A stretch of DNA of 8,401 nt from Coleofasciculus sp. S288 (GCA_020216575.1 JAIUYC010000113.1:1-8401), one strand, 5' to 3'; counted from the stretch's first letter, positions 1-6,991 are shown. Numbers and translations: made by a program. Notes: generated from the letters alone by a model not told the origin.

Positions 1-111
1 ATATGTCGCAACAGCTTAAAAATTTGGCTTTATATTCATCCTAATGTGGCTCTATTGTAAAGCTGGAAACAAAGATCTTTCAGCGAAGGGTTACTTTTCG
101 AGTTCGCTGTT

Positions 112-207
112 AGCTCAGGACTTACGCGTAGATCCCCAATGTAGTAGGGGCAAATGGCCATTTACCCCTACCCATGGCGGTTCAAAAATTTGGGTAAGTT
201 CTGAGCT
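112..207. mobile_element. MITE-like element with inverted ends and central palindrome
   Basis: The 16-nt ends, AGCTCAGGACTTACGC at 112-127 and its inverted partner at 192-207, match at 14 of 16 positions. The middle (144-171) is a 28-nt palindrome, GTAGGGGCAAATGG followed by CCATTTACCCCTAC, with 13 of 14 pairs matching. GTT flanks both sides (109-111 and 208-210) and could be a 3-bp target duplication. There is no room for a transposase. Cyanobacterial genomes commonly carry short non-autonomous elements with ends resembling CAGGACTTACGC; assignment to that class is from memory. The central hairpin lies downstream of the minus-strand SDR gene and could also work as its transcription terminator (inference). 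Confidence 0.65.
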
Positions 208-262
208 GTTTGGGCATGGATGAGAACTAAGGTATCGGCTTTACAAAATACGTCCTCTGTGT

Positions 263-958
263 TTAAACACTTCCATAGACCGGAACTGCCGCACCGCGCA
301 CATCTTTAGCCGCTTCTGAGGCAAGGAAACAAATCACTTGGGCTAAGGATTCAGGCTTTACCCATTTATCTGCGTCTTGTTCCCCCATCGCCTCTCGGTT
401 AGCAGGGGTATCAATCACACTGGGAAGTACGGCATTGGCTGTGATGTTGGTGCCTTTGGTTTCATCGGCGATCGCTTTTGTCAATGCTACGACTCCAGCT
501 TTAGAGGCACAATACGCGGCCAACTGCCCAACGGGTTCAACGGCTCCCCTTGACCCCACCGTTACAATCCGACCATAATCCTGTTGCAGCATTTTAGCCA
601 GACTGTGTTTGCACAATAAAAAGGCGGTATTGAGGTTGAGGTCAAAGTCTTTTTTCCAAGCGTCATAGCTGTATTCGTGGGTTTTTCCCATCGAAAAGCC
701 GCCCACCAAATGAATGAGTACGTCCACTCGTTCCATTTCGCTAATGAGCTGTGCAACAGCCGCTTCATCTGTAAGATTGACACTGACAAAGCGAATCCGG
801 GCAAAGTCAGCGGGTGAGAGAAACCCTTTGAGGCGTTCGACTTCTTGGGGCTTGATATAGGGAATCGTCACCGTTGCACCCCGATCGAGTACCGCTGGTG
901 TTACCCCTAATCCCAGTCCGCCTGTGCCTCCTGTTAGTAAAATGTGCTTGCCTTTCAT
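263..958 (-). CDS. SDR family NAD(P)-dependent oxidoreductase
   Basis: The 231-residue protein is a classical short-chain dehydrogenase/reductase, a soluble single-domain Rossmann enzyme that transfers hydride between NAD(P)H and a small substrate. The cofactor motif TGGTGGLG is at residues 9-16, and the catalytic set is Asn110 (in DLNLN), Ser136 (TVGSRGA), Tyr149 and Lys153 (YCASK). The usual NNAG stabilising motif is replaced by HLVGG (83-87), which occurs in some SDR subgroups. The length is slightly below the usual 240-260. No acidic or arginine residue clearly marks the end of strand 2 (around TIPYIKP), so NAD versus NADP preference cannot be read. The ATG is supported by GGAG nine bases upstream (968-971). 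One HIP1 site lies inside. It is divergent from ispF and stands alone on its strand. The substrate is unknown, and a quinone, pteridine or acyl reductase role is possible. Confidence 0.9.
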   Translation of the reverse strand: MKGKHILLTGGTGGLGLGVTPAVLDRGATVTIPYIKPQEVERLKGFLSPADFARIRFVSVNLTDEAAVAQLISEMERVDVLIHLVGGFSMGKTHEYSYDAWKKDFDLNLNTAFLLCKHSLAKMLQQDYGRIVTVGSRGAVEPVGQLAAYCASKAGVVALTKAIADETKGTNITANAVLPSVIDTPANREAMGEQDADKWVKPESLAQVICFLASEAAKDVRGAAVPVYGSV

Positions 959-993
959 ATACTTTGACTCCGCTCTTTACCCTACTGTCCCAG

Positions 994-1002
994 TGGGATA
1001 AT
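994..1002 (+). promoter_or_regulatory. Candidate extended -10 element upstream of ispF
   Basis: TGGGATAAT resembles the extended -10 consensus TGnTATAAT with one mismatch and lies about 62 bases before the ispF ATG. No good -35 box stands 16-18 bases upstream. It overlaps the palindrome TCCCAGTGGGA (988-998), which might be an operator. This rests on consensus matching only. Confidence 0.3.
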
Positions 1003-1030
1003 AAGTTATCGATTGTTTGCAAGGCAAGAA

Positions 1031-1042
1031 TTGGAATTCCAA
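1031..1042. repeat. Perfect 12-bp palindrome in the SDR/ispF spacer
   Basis: TTGGAATTCCAA is perfectly self-complementary and ends 22 bases before the ispF start codon, between two divergent genes. It has no loop, so it is more like a dimeric protein-binding site than an RNA hairpin. No specific regulator can be named. Confidence 0.35.
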
Positions 1043-1064
1043 CGTTGTGGGAAATTGACGAAGG

Positions 1065-1544
1065 ATGAATATTCGCATCGGTAATGGTTACGATATCCAC
1101 CAGTTATGCAAGGGACGCCCGCTGATTATCGGTGGTGTTGAGATTCCCCACGAATTGGGATTGCTCGGTCACAGTGATGCTGATGTGCTGACTCATGCCA
1201 TCATGGATGCCATGCTGGGCGCTTTGAGTTTAGGGGATATCGGTCATTACTTCCCCCCGACTGACCCGAAATGGGCTGGGGCAGATAGTTTAATGTTATT
1301 GAGTCAGGTCAATCAGTTGGTGCGATCGCATGGCTGGCGGATTGGAAATATTGACTCTGTGGTTGTGGCAGAACGTCCTAAGCTGAAACCGCACATTAAA
1401 ACAATGCGCGATCGCATTGCCAACACCCTAGAATTAAACCCTGACCAAATCGGCATCAAAGCCACCACTAACGAAAAGTTAGGTCCAGTGGGACGTGAAG
1501 AGGGAATCGCTGCCTATGCTGTAGCTTTATTGATTAGCGATTAA
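1065..1544 (+). CDS. ispF: 2-C-methyl-D-erythritol 2,4-cyclodiphosphate synthase
   Basis: IspF catalyses the MEP-pathway step that converts 4-diphosphocytidyl-2-C-methylerythritol 2-phosphate to the 2,4-cyclodiphosphate with release of CMP, on the way to isoprenoids such as carotenoids and the phytol chain. The family acts as a cytoplasmic homotrimer. The 159 residues match the usual length. The metal ligands are visible as Asp10 and His12 (YDIH) and His44 ([10 protein letters not shown], 36-45). DIG is at 58-60, the nucleotide-binding KATTNEKLG at 132-140, and Arg144/Glu146 line the trimer cavity in homologues. The start fits the conserved N-terminus [13 protein letters not shown] purine stretch abuts the ATG too closely to be a good ribosome site. 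Two HIP1 sites lie inside. The 3' end overlaps the converging PEP-CTERM gene by 11 bp. Confidence 0.97.
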   Translation: MNIRIGNGYDIHQLCKGRPLIIGGVEIPHELGLLGHSDADVLTHAIMDAMLGALSLGDIGHYFPPTDPKWAGADSLMLLSQVNQLVRSHGWRIGNIDSVVVAERPKLKPHIKTMRDRIANTLELNPDQIGIKATTNEKLGPVGREEGIAAYAVALLISD

Positions 1545-2115
1545 CCAATTTCCCCCAATGCCACCCCTTCTTAGTCATCAACATACTCCCGCTAAGGAAG
1601 CCAAGGGCTATAGCGGTTCCGGGTTCAGGAACTGAAGCAACCTCCCACCCTTTGGAAACAACTGTAGGAGCACCAGCAATAGGAGCAGGCACAAACTTAA
1701 AGTCAAACTCACTCAAACCTGGAGGAACAGTCACAGCATTGGGCAGGGAGGCAACATCCTGCAAAAAGGCAAAATATTCAATTCGAGCGATTCCCTCTTC
1801 TCCCAATCCGGTTCGGTCTTCTGGACTTGTTTGGACAGCGTTAACAGCAACAGCTTCTCCTAAAGACCCCTCCGTTATCGAAAATAACCCAGAAAATTGG
1901 CGAAACATCATGGCAAACGGATCGAAGATAGAATTACGGAAAATACCGTCGTAGGTTATCCCGTCTCTGGTCGTTTGGCGTTCTGTATAAAGTGTTTCTG
2001 TCGTTGCAGTTTTATAAACGAACGTGGCACAGTTGGCAGGATTCCCCTGAAGAAATACGACGCTCAAGGCAGATATAGCCGTGGCAACTGTGTAGGAAAC
2101 ATAGAGAGTTTTCAT
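1534..2115 (-). CDS. PEP-CTERM sorting domain-containing protein
   Basis: This 193-residue exported protein is of unknown function. The N-terminus has a short basic start (MK) and a hydrophobic core at about residues 8-22, with likely cleavage near residues 27-30. The C-terminus carries the sorting signal VPEP (162-165), a hydrophobic segment (about 167-180) and basic TKK (181-183). Proteins with this signal are processed by exosortase-type enzymes and end up at or beyond the cell surface; no exosortase is encoded here. The middle (30-160) resembles no domain I recognise and has only one cysteine, Cys29. Ten residues follow the KK pair, a longer tail than usual, and its last codons overlap the end of ispF. 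The ribosome site is weak (AAAAAG just before ATG). The kinase gene ends 71 bp upstream on the same strand, so the two may be co-transcribed (inference). Confidence 0.88.
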   Translation of the reverse strand: MKTLYVSYTVATAISALSVVFLQGNPANCATFVYKTATTETLYTERQTTRDGITYDGIFRNSIFDPFAMMFRQFSGLFSITEGSLGEAVAVNAVQTSPEDRTGLGEEGIARIEYFAFLQDVASLPNAVTVPPGLSEFDFKFVPAPIAGAPTVVSKGWEVASVPEPGTAIALGFLSGSMLMTKKGWHWGKLVNR

Positions 2116-2160
2116 CTTTTTATTGTGTGCGACAGCATATGGGGTCTACAGTTGAAAATA

Positions 2161-2181
2161 GCAGGGGAAGCAGAGGGAGGC
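2161..2181. repeat. Purine-rich low-complexity stretch between kinase and PEP-CTERM genes
   Basis: The 71-bp spacer contains an imperfectly repetitive GCAGGGGAAGCAGAGGGAGG run. It resembles the GGGGAAGCAG-type simple repeats common in spacers of filamentous cyanobacteria. No promoter or terminator is evident in this spacer. Confidence 0.35.
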
Positions 2182-2186
2182 AAATT

Positions 2187-5120
2187 TCATGCGTCTTGGT
2201 GTACGCAGTTCATGATGACTACTTCGCTGACCGAATCTTGGTGTCTGAGCGGAATCTCAATCACAAATTCAGCTCCTTGTCCGGGTGCTGAATTGCACCA
2301 CAACTGACCCCCATGTTTTTCAACGACAATTTGGTAGCTAATTGCTAACCCCAAACCCGTCCCTTTCCCGACTGGTTTAGTTGTAAAAAAGGGGTCAAAT
2401 AACTGTTGTAATGTCTGCTGTGTCATTCCACATCCGTTATCGGCGATGCGAATAACAACACACTCGATTGTCCGTTGTTCTCTACTACTAAGGACTGACG
2501 ACTGACCACTGACGACCTCAGTGCTGATAGTAATGGTTGGTGGGGAAGGAGTGGCTGTTTCTGATTCTTTACCCGTAAACTTTTCTTCTAGAGCATCGAT
2601 CGCATTAGTGAGTAGATTTAGAAATACCTGATTGAGTTGTCCGGGATAGCACTCCACAGGGGGTATCTGGCCATACTCCTTAATAACGCTAATGGCAGGC
2701 TGATTTGGCTTTGCCTTTAGTCGATTGTGAAGAATCATTAACGTACTCTCGATTCCCTCGTGAATGTCTGCTAATTTACGCCCTGACTCATCAACACGGG
2801 AAAAGGTTTGTAGCGATCGCACAATCTCTCGAATGCGTTCAGCACCCAATCGCATCGAGTTTTGCAATCGGGCAAAGTCAGTCATCAAAAAGTCTAAGTC
2901 AATGGCATCGATTCGCTCTCGAATGACTGCGGGTGGATTCGGGTAAGCCGTTCGATAAAGCTGCATGAGACTCAAGAGGTTTTGATAATACTCTTGGGCA
3001 TAAATGAGATTGCCGTAAATGAAGTTTACTGGATTGTTAATTTCATGAGCCACACCGGCGACAAGCTGACCCAAACTCGACATCTTTTCACTCTGAATTA
3101 ACTGAGCTTGGGTGCGCTGTAACTTGCGCAGGGTTTGTTGCAATTGAGTGGCTTGTTCTTGGGCTTGCTGAGTCGCCTTACGGCTGGCATCGTAAAGCTC
3201 AGCCTGCTTAATCGCAATCAGAAGTTGGTCGGTTACGGCTTGCAAGAGTTCTACTTCGCTATCACTCCAAGGTCGAACCTCCCGATCATGAGTACAATTG
3301 ATGATACCGATAACACCCGACGGCGTCTGCATGGGCAGTACCAATACGGAGCGATGACCTAGAGAGCGAATAAACTGCCGGAAACTCGGGTGGCCAACCG
3401 CCTCGATATCATCAACCCGAAGGATTTCCATATTTAAGACTCGCTCAGCTAGCGGTCCGACTGCTTCGACGGGATAGCAACCCTTGTGGTCGGGACAGTC
3501 TGGGTTCCGAGCTTCCTCAACTACTTCCCAGTAAGGTTGTGTTTCATCGGGGCGATACCAAGCAAATTGGCAGCGATCAATTTGTAAGATGTGGCGAATT
3601 TCTTGAGCTGTCGTTTCCAGGATTGTATTTAGCTCCAGGGAGTTACGGATTTGTGTCGAGAGTCGATTCAGCAGGGCTTCCCGTTGTGCCTGTTCTCGCA
3701 ATTGAGCTTCCGACTGCCTCAAAGCTGCTTCAGCCGCTTTGCGATCGCTAATATCTTGGACAACGCGCAGAAAGTATTTGGGAGTCCCTCGATACGTTCG
3801 TACTAGCGATGCGGTAATGTGTACCCAGATAGCCTGACCGTCTTGGCGAATGTAGCGTTTTTCCCGTGAGTAAGTATCAAGTTCACCAGACAGGAGCGAT
3901 CGCACGTACTCTAAATCAACCTCTAGGTCATCTGGGTGAGTAATGTCCCGGAATGTTCGTTCCAACAGCTCCTCACGGGTGTAGCCTGCAATCTCACAGA
4001 ACTTTTGGTTAACCCTGACAAATTTGTCCTCACTAGATGTATGGGTGATGCCAACTGCCGCTTGCTCAAAGGTTGTACGGAAACGTTCTTCACTCTCACA
4101 CAACGCCTCCCCAATTTGTTTGCGTTTCGTAACGTCAATCAAAGATGCGACAGCCGCATAGGGGATAGCTTCATTGGGGTAAAATAGGGGTTGTGAATTA
4201 ACACTGAGCCACGTTAGACTGCCGTCCGATTTATGGATGCCCATAATTACATCGCTCAAGGGCTGTCCAGTCCGTAGCGTCACCCTAAGCGGGTGTTCTT
4301 CAAGCGAGAATGGCTCACCCTCTTTCGTAATGGCTCGCCAGCGCGAATCGATTGCCTTCCGTCCCATCAACTGCTCGGCTGACAGTCCCAGCATGCGTTT
4401 CGCAGCTGCATTGTAGGTTTGGATCGTCCCCGTAACATCCTGTAGGATGATTCCCTCTGCCATGGCTGCAATTAAGGAGCGATACCGTTCTTCTGATTTC
4501 TGGAGTAGTGATTGCGCTTGCTTGCGCTCTGCAACTTCCTGTTGCAGTTGTTCTATCATCCTCGTCAGTGAAGCCGTTTCCTGAATCCCGTCGGCAGCTG
4601 TTTCCAAGATACAGCGATAGCCATCCTCCCCGTCCCATTGGGACATCTCAGTCAAAGAGTAAGACTCTTGAAACTCCGTGAATATCAGGATGCCACCAAT
4701 CTCACCACTGCCCATGCGCCAAGGTTGGATTTCCCACTTTACCTTCTGCCGCAATCCATCGGGTTTGATGAAATAATCTGAGTCACCTTGACGAGTTTCT
4801 CCAGCTAAGCACGAGGCATAAATCTCCTGCCATCGTTTGAGGGGGTGACAAGGGAAAGAGGCATGATTGTCTCGCTCCCCTATTCCCCCACTCTCCCACT
4901 CTCCCGCTCTCCCGTTCTGTGTACGGAACAGGGGAAATATCTCGTGATGAGATTGACCAATAAGGTCTTGGTTCTCTAAACCATAATCAGTCAGCCATCG
5001 ACGGGACACAAGCAAGTAACACAGGTTGCGATCGAGCATTGCGACGGCAGCAGGCATGTGTTCCACAAATGCAGGGAACAGCCTCTGGTTGGCTAAATTA
5101 GTTGACTCTTCAAGTGGCAT
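2187..5120 (-). CDS. Multi-PAS/GAF sensor histidine kinase without receiver domain
   Basis: This 977-residue protein (numbered from the ATG) autophosphorylates a histidine in response to a signal and passes phosphate to an unknown response regulator. Domains in order: PAS 1 (about 13-153), a linking helix (170-211), PAS 2 (212-334), PAS 3 with PAC (344-461), GAF (488-640), a glutamine-rich coiled coil (640-682), HisKA (683-775) and HATPase_c (824-959). Key motifs are His692 in VAHEINNPVNF, the N box around Asn839 (LLTNAIDAL), the G1 box DNGCGM (894-899), the F box DPFFTTK (909-915) and the G2 box GKGTGLGL (918-925). No membrane segment is seen, so it is probably cytoplasmic. The GAF domain lacks an obvious Cys-His bilin site. 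A TTG directly precedes the ATG, but the ATG is the better start. In-frame tandem repeats interrupt PAS 1 (68-82) and HATPase_c (869-886). Three HIP1 sites lie inside. The neighbours do not reveal its target. Confidence 0.95.
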   Translation of the reverse strand: MPLEESTNLANQRLFPAFVEHMPAAVAMLDRNLCYLLVSRRWLTDYGLENQDLIGQSHHEIFPLFRTQNGRAGEWESGGIGERDNHASFPCHPLKRWQEIYASCLAGETRQGDSDYFIKPDGLRQKVKWEIQPWRMGSGEIGGILIFTEFQESYSLTEMSQWDGEDGYRCILETAADGIQETASLTRMIEQLQQEVAERKQAQSLLQKSEERYRSLIAAMAEGIILQDVTGTIQTYNAAAKRMLGLSAEQLMGRKAIDSRWRAITKEGEPFSLEEHPLRVTLRTGQPLSDVIMGIHKSDGSLTWLSVNSQPLFYPNEAIPYAAVASLIDVTKRKQIGEALCESEERFRTTFEQAAVGITHTSSEDKFVRVNQKFCEIAGYTREELLERTFRDITHPDDLEVDLEYVRSLLSGELDTYSREKRYIRQDGQAIWVHITASLVRTYRGTPKYFLRVVQDISDRKAAEAALRQSEAQLREQAQREALLNRLSTQIRNSLELNTILETTAQEIRHILQIDRCQFAWYRPDETQPYWEVVEEARNPDCPDHKGCYPVEAVGPLAERVLNMEILRVDDIEAVGHPSFRQFIRSLGHRSVLVLPMQTPSGVIGIINCTHDREVRPWSDSEVELLQAVTDQLLIAIKQAELYDASRKATQQAQEQATQLQQTLRKLQRTQAQLIQSEKMSSLGQLVAGVAHEINNPVNFIYGNLIYAQEYYQNLLSLMQLYRTAYPNPPAVIRERIDAIDLDFLMTDFARLQNSMRLGAERIREIVRSLQTFSRVDESGRKLADIHEGIESTLMILHNRLKAKPNQPAISVIKEYGQIPPVECYPGQLNQVFLNLLTNAIDALEEKFTGKESETATPSPPTITISTEVVSGQSSVLSSREQRTIECVVIRIADNGCGMTQQTLQQLFDPFFTTKPVGKGTGLGLAISYQIVVEKHGGQLWCNSAPGQGAEFVIEIPLRHQDSVSEVVIMNCVHQDA
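2463..2516 (-). repeat. In-frame heptamer tandem repeat inside HATPase_c
   Basis: On the coding strand, GTC is followed by heptamers GTCAGTG, GTCAGTC and GTCAGTC, then CTTAGTAGTAGAGAACAACG and ACAATCGAG. This resembles the short tandemly repeated sequences (STRR) found between genes of filamentous cyanobacteria. The 54 nt make exactly 18 codons (residues 869-886) in a loop between the strands TITISTE and CVVIRIADNG, so the frame and the ATPase motifs on both sides are kept. Confidence 0.7.
4875..4920 (-). repeat. In-frame 8-mer tandem repeat inside PAS domain 1
   Basis: On the plus strand CACTCTCC occurs at 4889-4896 and 4897-4904, CGCTCTCC at 4905-4912, and a decayed unit follows. The coding strand therefore reads as GGGAGAG-type repeats, ending in GGGGGAATAGGGGAGCG. 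It encodes a Gly/Glu/Arg-rich segment (about residues 68-82) that splits a PAS domain between EIFPLF and RWQEIYASCLAGET. Similar runs are familiar as intergenic simple repeats in filamentous cyanobacteria (from memory). Confidence 0.7.
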
Positions 5121-5121
5121 C

Positions 5122-5138
5122 AATTCAACGATTGAATT
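5122..5138. promoter_or_regulatory. Perfect inverted repeat abutting the kinase start codon
   Basis: AATTCAA (5122-5128), spacer CGA, TTGAATT (5132-5138) is a perfect 7+7 inverted repeat beginning two bases upstream of the kinase ATG, where a ribosome-binding site would be; no Shine-Dalgarno is visible. It could be a repressor operator or a weak RNA hairpin that limits initiation. Both are inferences. Confidence 0.4.
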
Positions 5139-5350
5139 TATTGAGTACAGCCCTTGGACAACTCTTTCTAAAAGACAACTCTGAAATAAGCAGCAACACG
5201 TACAACAACTTTAGTAATGGAGTCACCCATAGGTTGTCCTTAAATCACTGAAAACTTCAGGATACAACCCTTTAAGTTTCTTGTTTCTTGATCGCACAAC
5301 CAAGCAGTTGCTTGTAAATTCGCATCGCACCATGCTGTTTTTTAGTGTGA

Positions 5351-5419
5351 ACACGACTTGGAAGATTAAGCCAAGGTTACCGTCTGGACTGTCAGTGGGT
5401 GGTAGTCTGTCAAGTCAGC
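5351..5419 (+). repeat. Truncated copy (A) of the trpD-side MITE
   Basis: It aligns without gaps to 7103-7171, with 61 of 69 bases identical; six of the eight differences are transitions. It carries the left end ACACGACTTGGAAGATTA, but the right inverted end and last third of the element are missing or too decayed to see. It stands just downstream of the GMC stop codon, in the same orientation as the intact copy on the other side of that gene. Confidence 0.8.
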
Positions 5420-5440
5420 ATAAGCACCTGCAAAACTTGT

Positions 5441-6991
5441 TCAGGTGAGTGATGAGTGTTCAACATTCCTTGCACAAGATGGATTAGTTGATATTGTATC
5501 GAGCAGATGCTGACCGAGGCGACGTGCGAGTGCCAGGATTGTGAAGGTCGGTGAGTACGACGGACCAGTCGGAAACACCGCTGAACTGGCCACATAGAGA
5601 TTGTCAGTACCGAACACTCGACAATTCGTGTCAACGACACCCTCTTCGGGTCGGCTGGCCATCCGAGTAGTACCCATTTGGTGGGCTGCGTCGGTCATGG
5701 TCTCCAAACGCGGCGGATCGTCCCCGAAGTCAAAGGTTCCGAGCCCGACCTCTGCGAACCGTTGTGTCAAGAGTTGCAGCGTCTTCGCCATCGAACGCCG
5801 ATCCTGGTCGGTGAAGCACCAGTCTACCTCCAGCTTTCGTTGACCTAGTGCGTCGCATTCCGTTCCAAGCTTCAGGCGACTGCCCTCATGTGGAACCTGC
5901 TCGGTCACAAACTTGACTCGGTAGGAAGCGACCCGTCCATTACCGTCCCGGCAAGCAGGACGGAACCGCAAGGTTCGGCGCAAGCGATCCATTGGTTTCT
6001 CGTAGATTGGTTTCAGGTACAAGACATGCTCGAGCAGCTCTTGTTCTCGTTGGGTTGCGTCGTCAAGCGCAAAGCAGATACAGAAGCGTGGCTTTGGGGC
6101 GTATTGCAGCTCGTGGGCATATTGTCGAGTTAAAGGGCCTGGCTGTAGTGTTCCAGTATGGTGTTTAGGATGGTCAGTATAAAAGCGACCAACGAGGTCA
6201 TGTGTATTGCCGATCCCACTGGGGAGTTGACGGTTTGAGGCCAGTAGAAGACGAGCGGCTTCAAATGCCCCGGTCGCAATGATAATTGCTTCGCCTTCGA
6301 CAATGAGTTCTCGACCCTCCAGTGAGCGGCAAACCACTGCGGTTACACGTTGACAGGAATCGTCGAGTCTCAACTCAGTTGCGGTCGCGCCTAGCACAAC
6401 GCGCAAGTTCTCTGAGCGGCGCATCTCCTCACCAAAGCGTACCGCCGTGCGTGTGGGTGTCTGCTCCCAATAGAAGCTGCTCATTTTCAACCCGCCTGCG
6501 GCGAGCTTTGCTCGAAGAGTCGTAATTTCAGGACGTATGGCTTCTGCCTCTAAATCACCGAAGCCGTAATCTTTTGCCGCCGAACGGTAGTGTTCCAAGA
6601 GATCCGTGAAGCGTATTGGCCAGCCACTGTTGGCAACCCAAGGTCTACCCTCGAAATCCAAGGGTTGCAGGTATTTCCATTTGCCTGTCCAGACATTACT
6701 TGTGCCACCGAACTGACGCACGCGACTGACTCCGCGTAGCTCAGGCGGTAAGTATCGATGGTAGTAAGAGTCTGGATCTAGTTCGCGATGGCGTTTGCCA
6801 AGAAAGATCACATCGTTCAATGCCTGGATTGATGGATCGAATCGCTCGCGCCCGCTTTCCACGAGCACCACCTCCCGGCCATGACGCGCGAGGTGCGTTG
6901 CCACCTCAGCACCCGCGATCCCGGAGCCGAGTACAACTACCTGCCCCCGCAGCTTCGTTTGCTCACCCATCTCGAGAATATCGGTGATCAT
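5441..6991 (-). CDS. GMC family FAD-dependent oxidoreductase
   Basis: This 516-residue flavoprotein belongs to the glucose-methanol-choline oxidoreductases, which oxidise alcohols or sugars. The FAD fold is shown by VVVLGSGIAGAEVA (dinucleotide glycines 22, 24, 27), Glu45 at the end of the second strand (VVLVESG), and FGGTSNVWTGKW. The C-terminal catalytic domain has the active-site histidine in AHQMGTTRMAS (His437), then DTNCRVFGTDNLYVASSAVF and FPTGPSYSPTFTILALARRL. The second catalytic position, usually His or Asn in an NP-type motif, reads Ser480 in YSP. There is no signal peptide and no membrane segment. The ATG at 6991 is chosen because GGAGGT lies a few bases upstream; a TTG at 7033 would add 14 residues, and an ATG at 6970 lacks such a site. 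Sampled stretches reach 60-70% GC, above the neighbours, there is no HIP1 site, and 69-nt direct repeats flank the gene, all of which suggest acquisition. The substrate is unknown. Confidence 0.92.
   Translation of the reverse strand: MITDILEMGEQTKLRGQVVVLGSGIAGAEVATHLARHGREVVLVESGRERFDPSIQALNDVIFLGKRHRELDPDSYYHRYLPPELRGVSRVRQFGGTSNVWTGKWKYLQPLDFEGRPWVANSGWPIRFTDLLEHYRSAAKDYGFGDLEAEAIRPEITTLRAKLAAGGLKMSSFYWEQTPTRTAVRFGEEMRRSENLRVVLGATATELRLDDSCQRVTAVVCRSLEGRELIVEGEAIIIATGAFEAARLLLASNRQLPSGIGNTHDLVGRFYTDHPKHHTGTLQPGPLTRQYAHELQYAPKPRFCICFALDDATQREQELLEHVLYLKPIYEKPMDRLRRTLRFRPACRDGNGRVASYRVKFVTEQVPHEGSRLKLGTECDALGQRKLEVDWCFTDQDRRSMAKTLQLLTQRFAEVGLGTFDFGDDPPRLETMTDAAHQMGTTRMASRPEEGVVDTNCRVFGTDNLYVASSAVFPTGPSYSPTFTILALARRLGQHLLDTISTNPSCARNVEHSSLT

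Larger units (their letters stand above)
5121..5440. other. Gene-free 320-bp stretch between kinase and GMC genes
   Basis: No coding region or RNA gene is recognisable. It contains a 17-nt inverted repeat touching the kinase start (5122-5138), two GACAACTCT copies 17 bases apart (5157 and 5174), and a possible hairpin GGTTGTCCT/AGGATACAACC (5232-5240 with 5259-5269, 2-nt bulge). It also holds a short palindrome CAAGCAGTTGCTTG (5301-5314), the truncated repeat copy at 5351-5419, and the inverted pair CACCTG/CAGGTG (5425-5430 and 5442-5447) around the GMC stop codon, which lacks a T-run on either side. The kinase promoter must lie here if the kinase is not read through from the GMC gene, but no convincing -35/-10 pair is seen. 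Confidence 0.6.

Noticed and set aside
259..270. Perfect palindrome GTGTTTAAACAC over the SDR stop codon
   Set aside because: It has no loop and no T-tract, it is partly coding, and nothing links it to a function.
3560..3700. Bilin-binding (phytochrome or cyanobacteriochrome) GAF domain in the kinase
   Set aside because: The GAF domain has cysteines but no Cys-His pair in the chromophore-binding position, so light sensing is not supported.
4875..4920. CRISPR-like array
   Set aside because: The repeat units are 7-8 bases, directly adjacent and without spacers, so they are simple tandem repeats.
5121..5123. TTG as the kinase start
   Set aside because: It is followed at once by ATG, which is the more likely initiator; neither has a clear Shine-Dalgarno.
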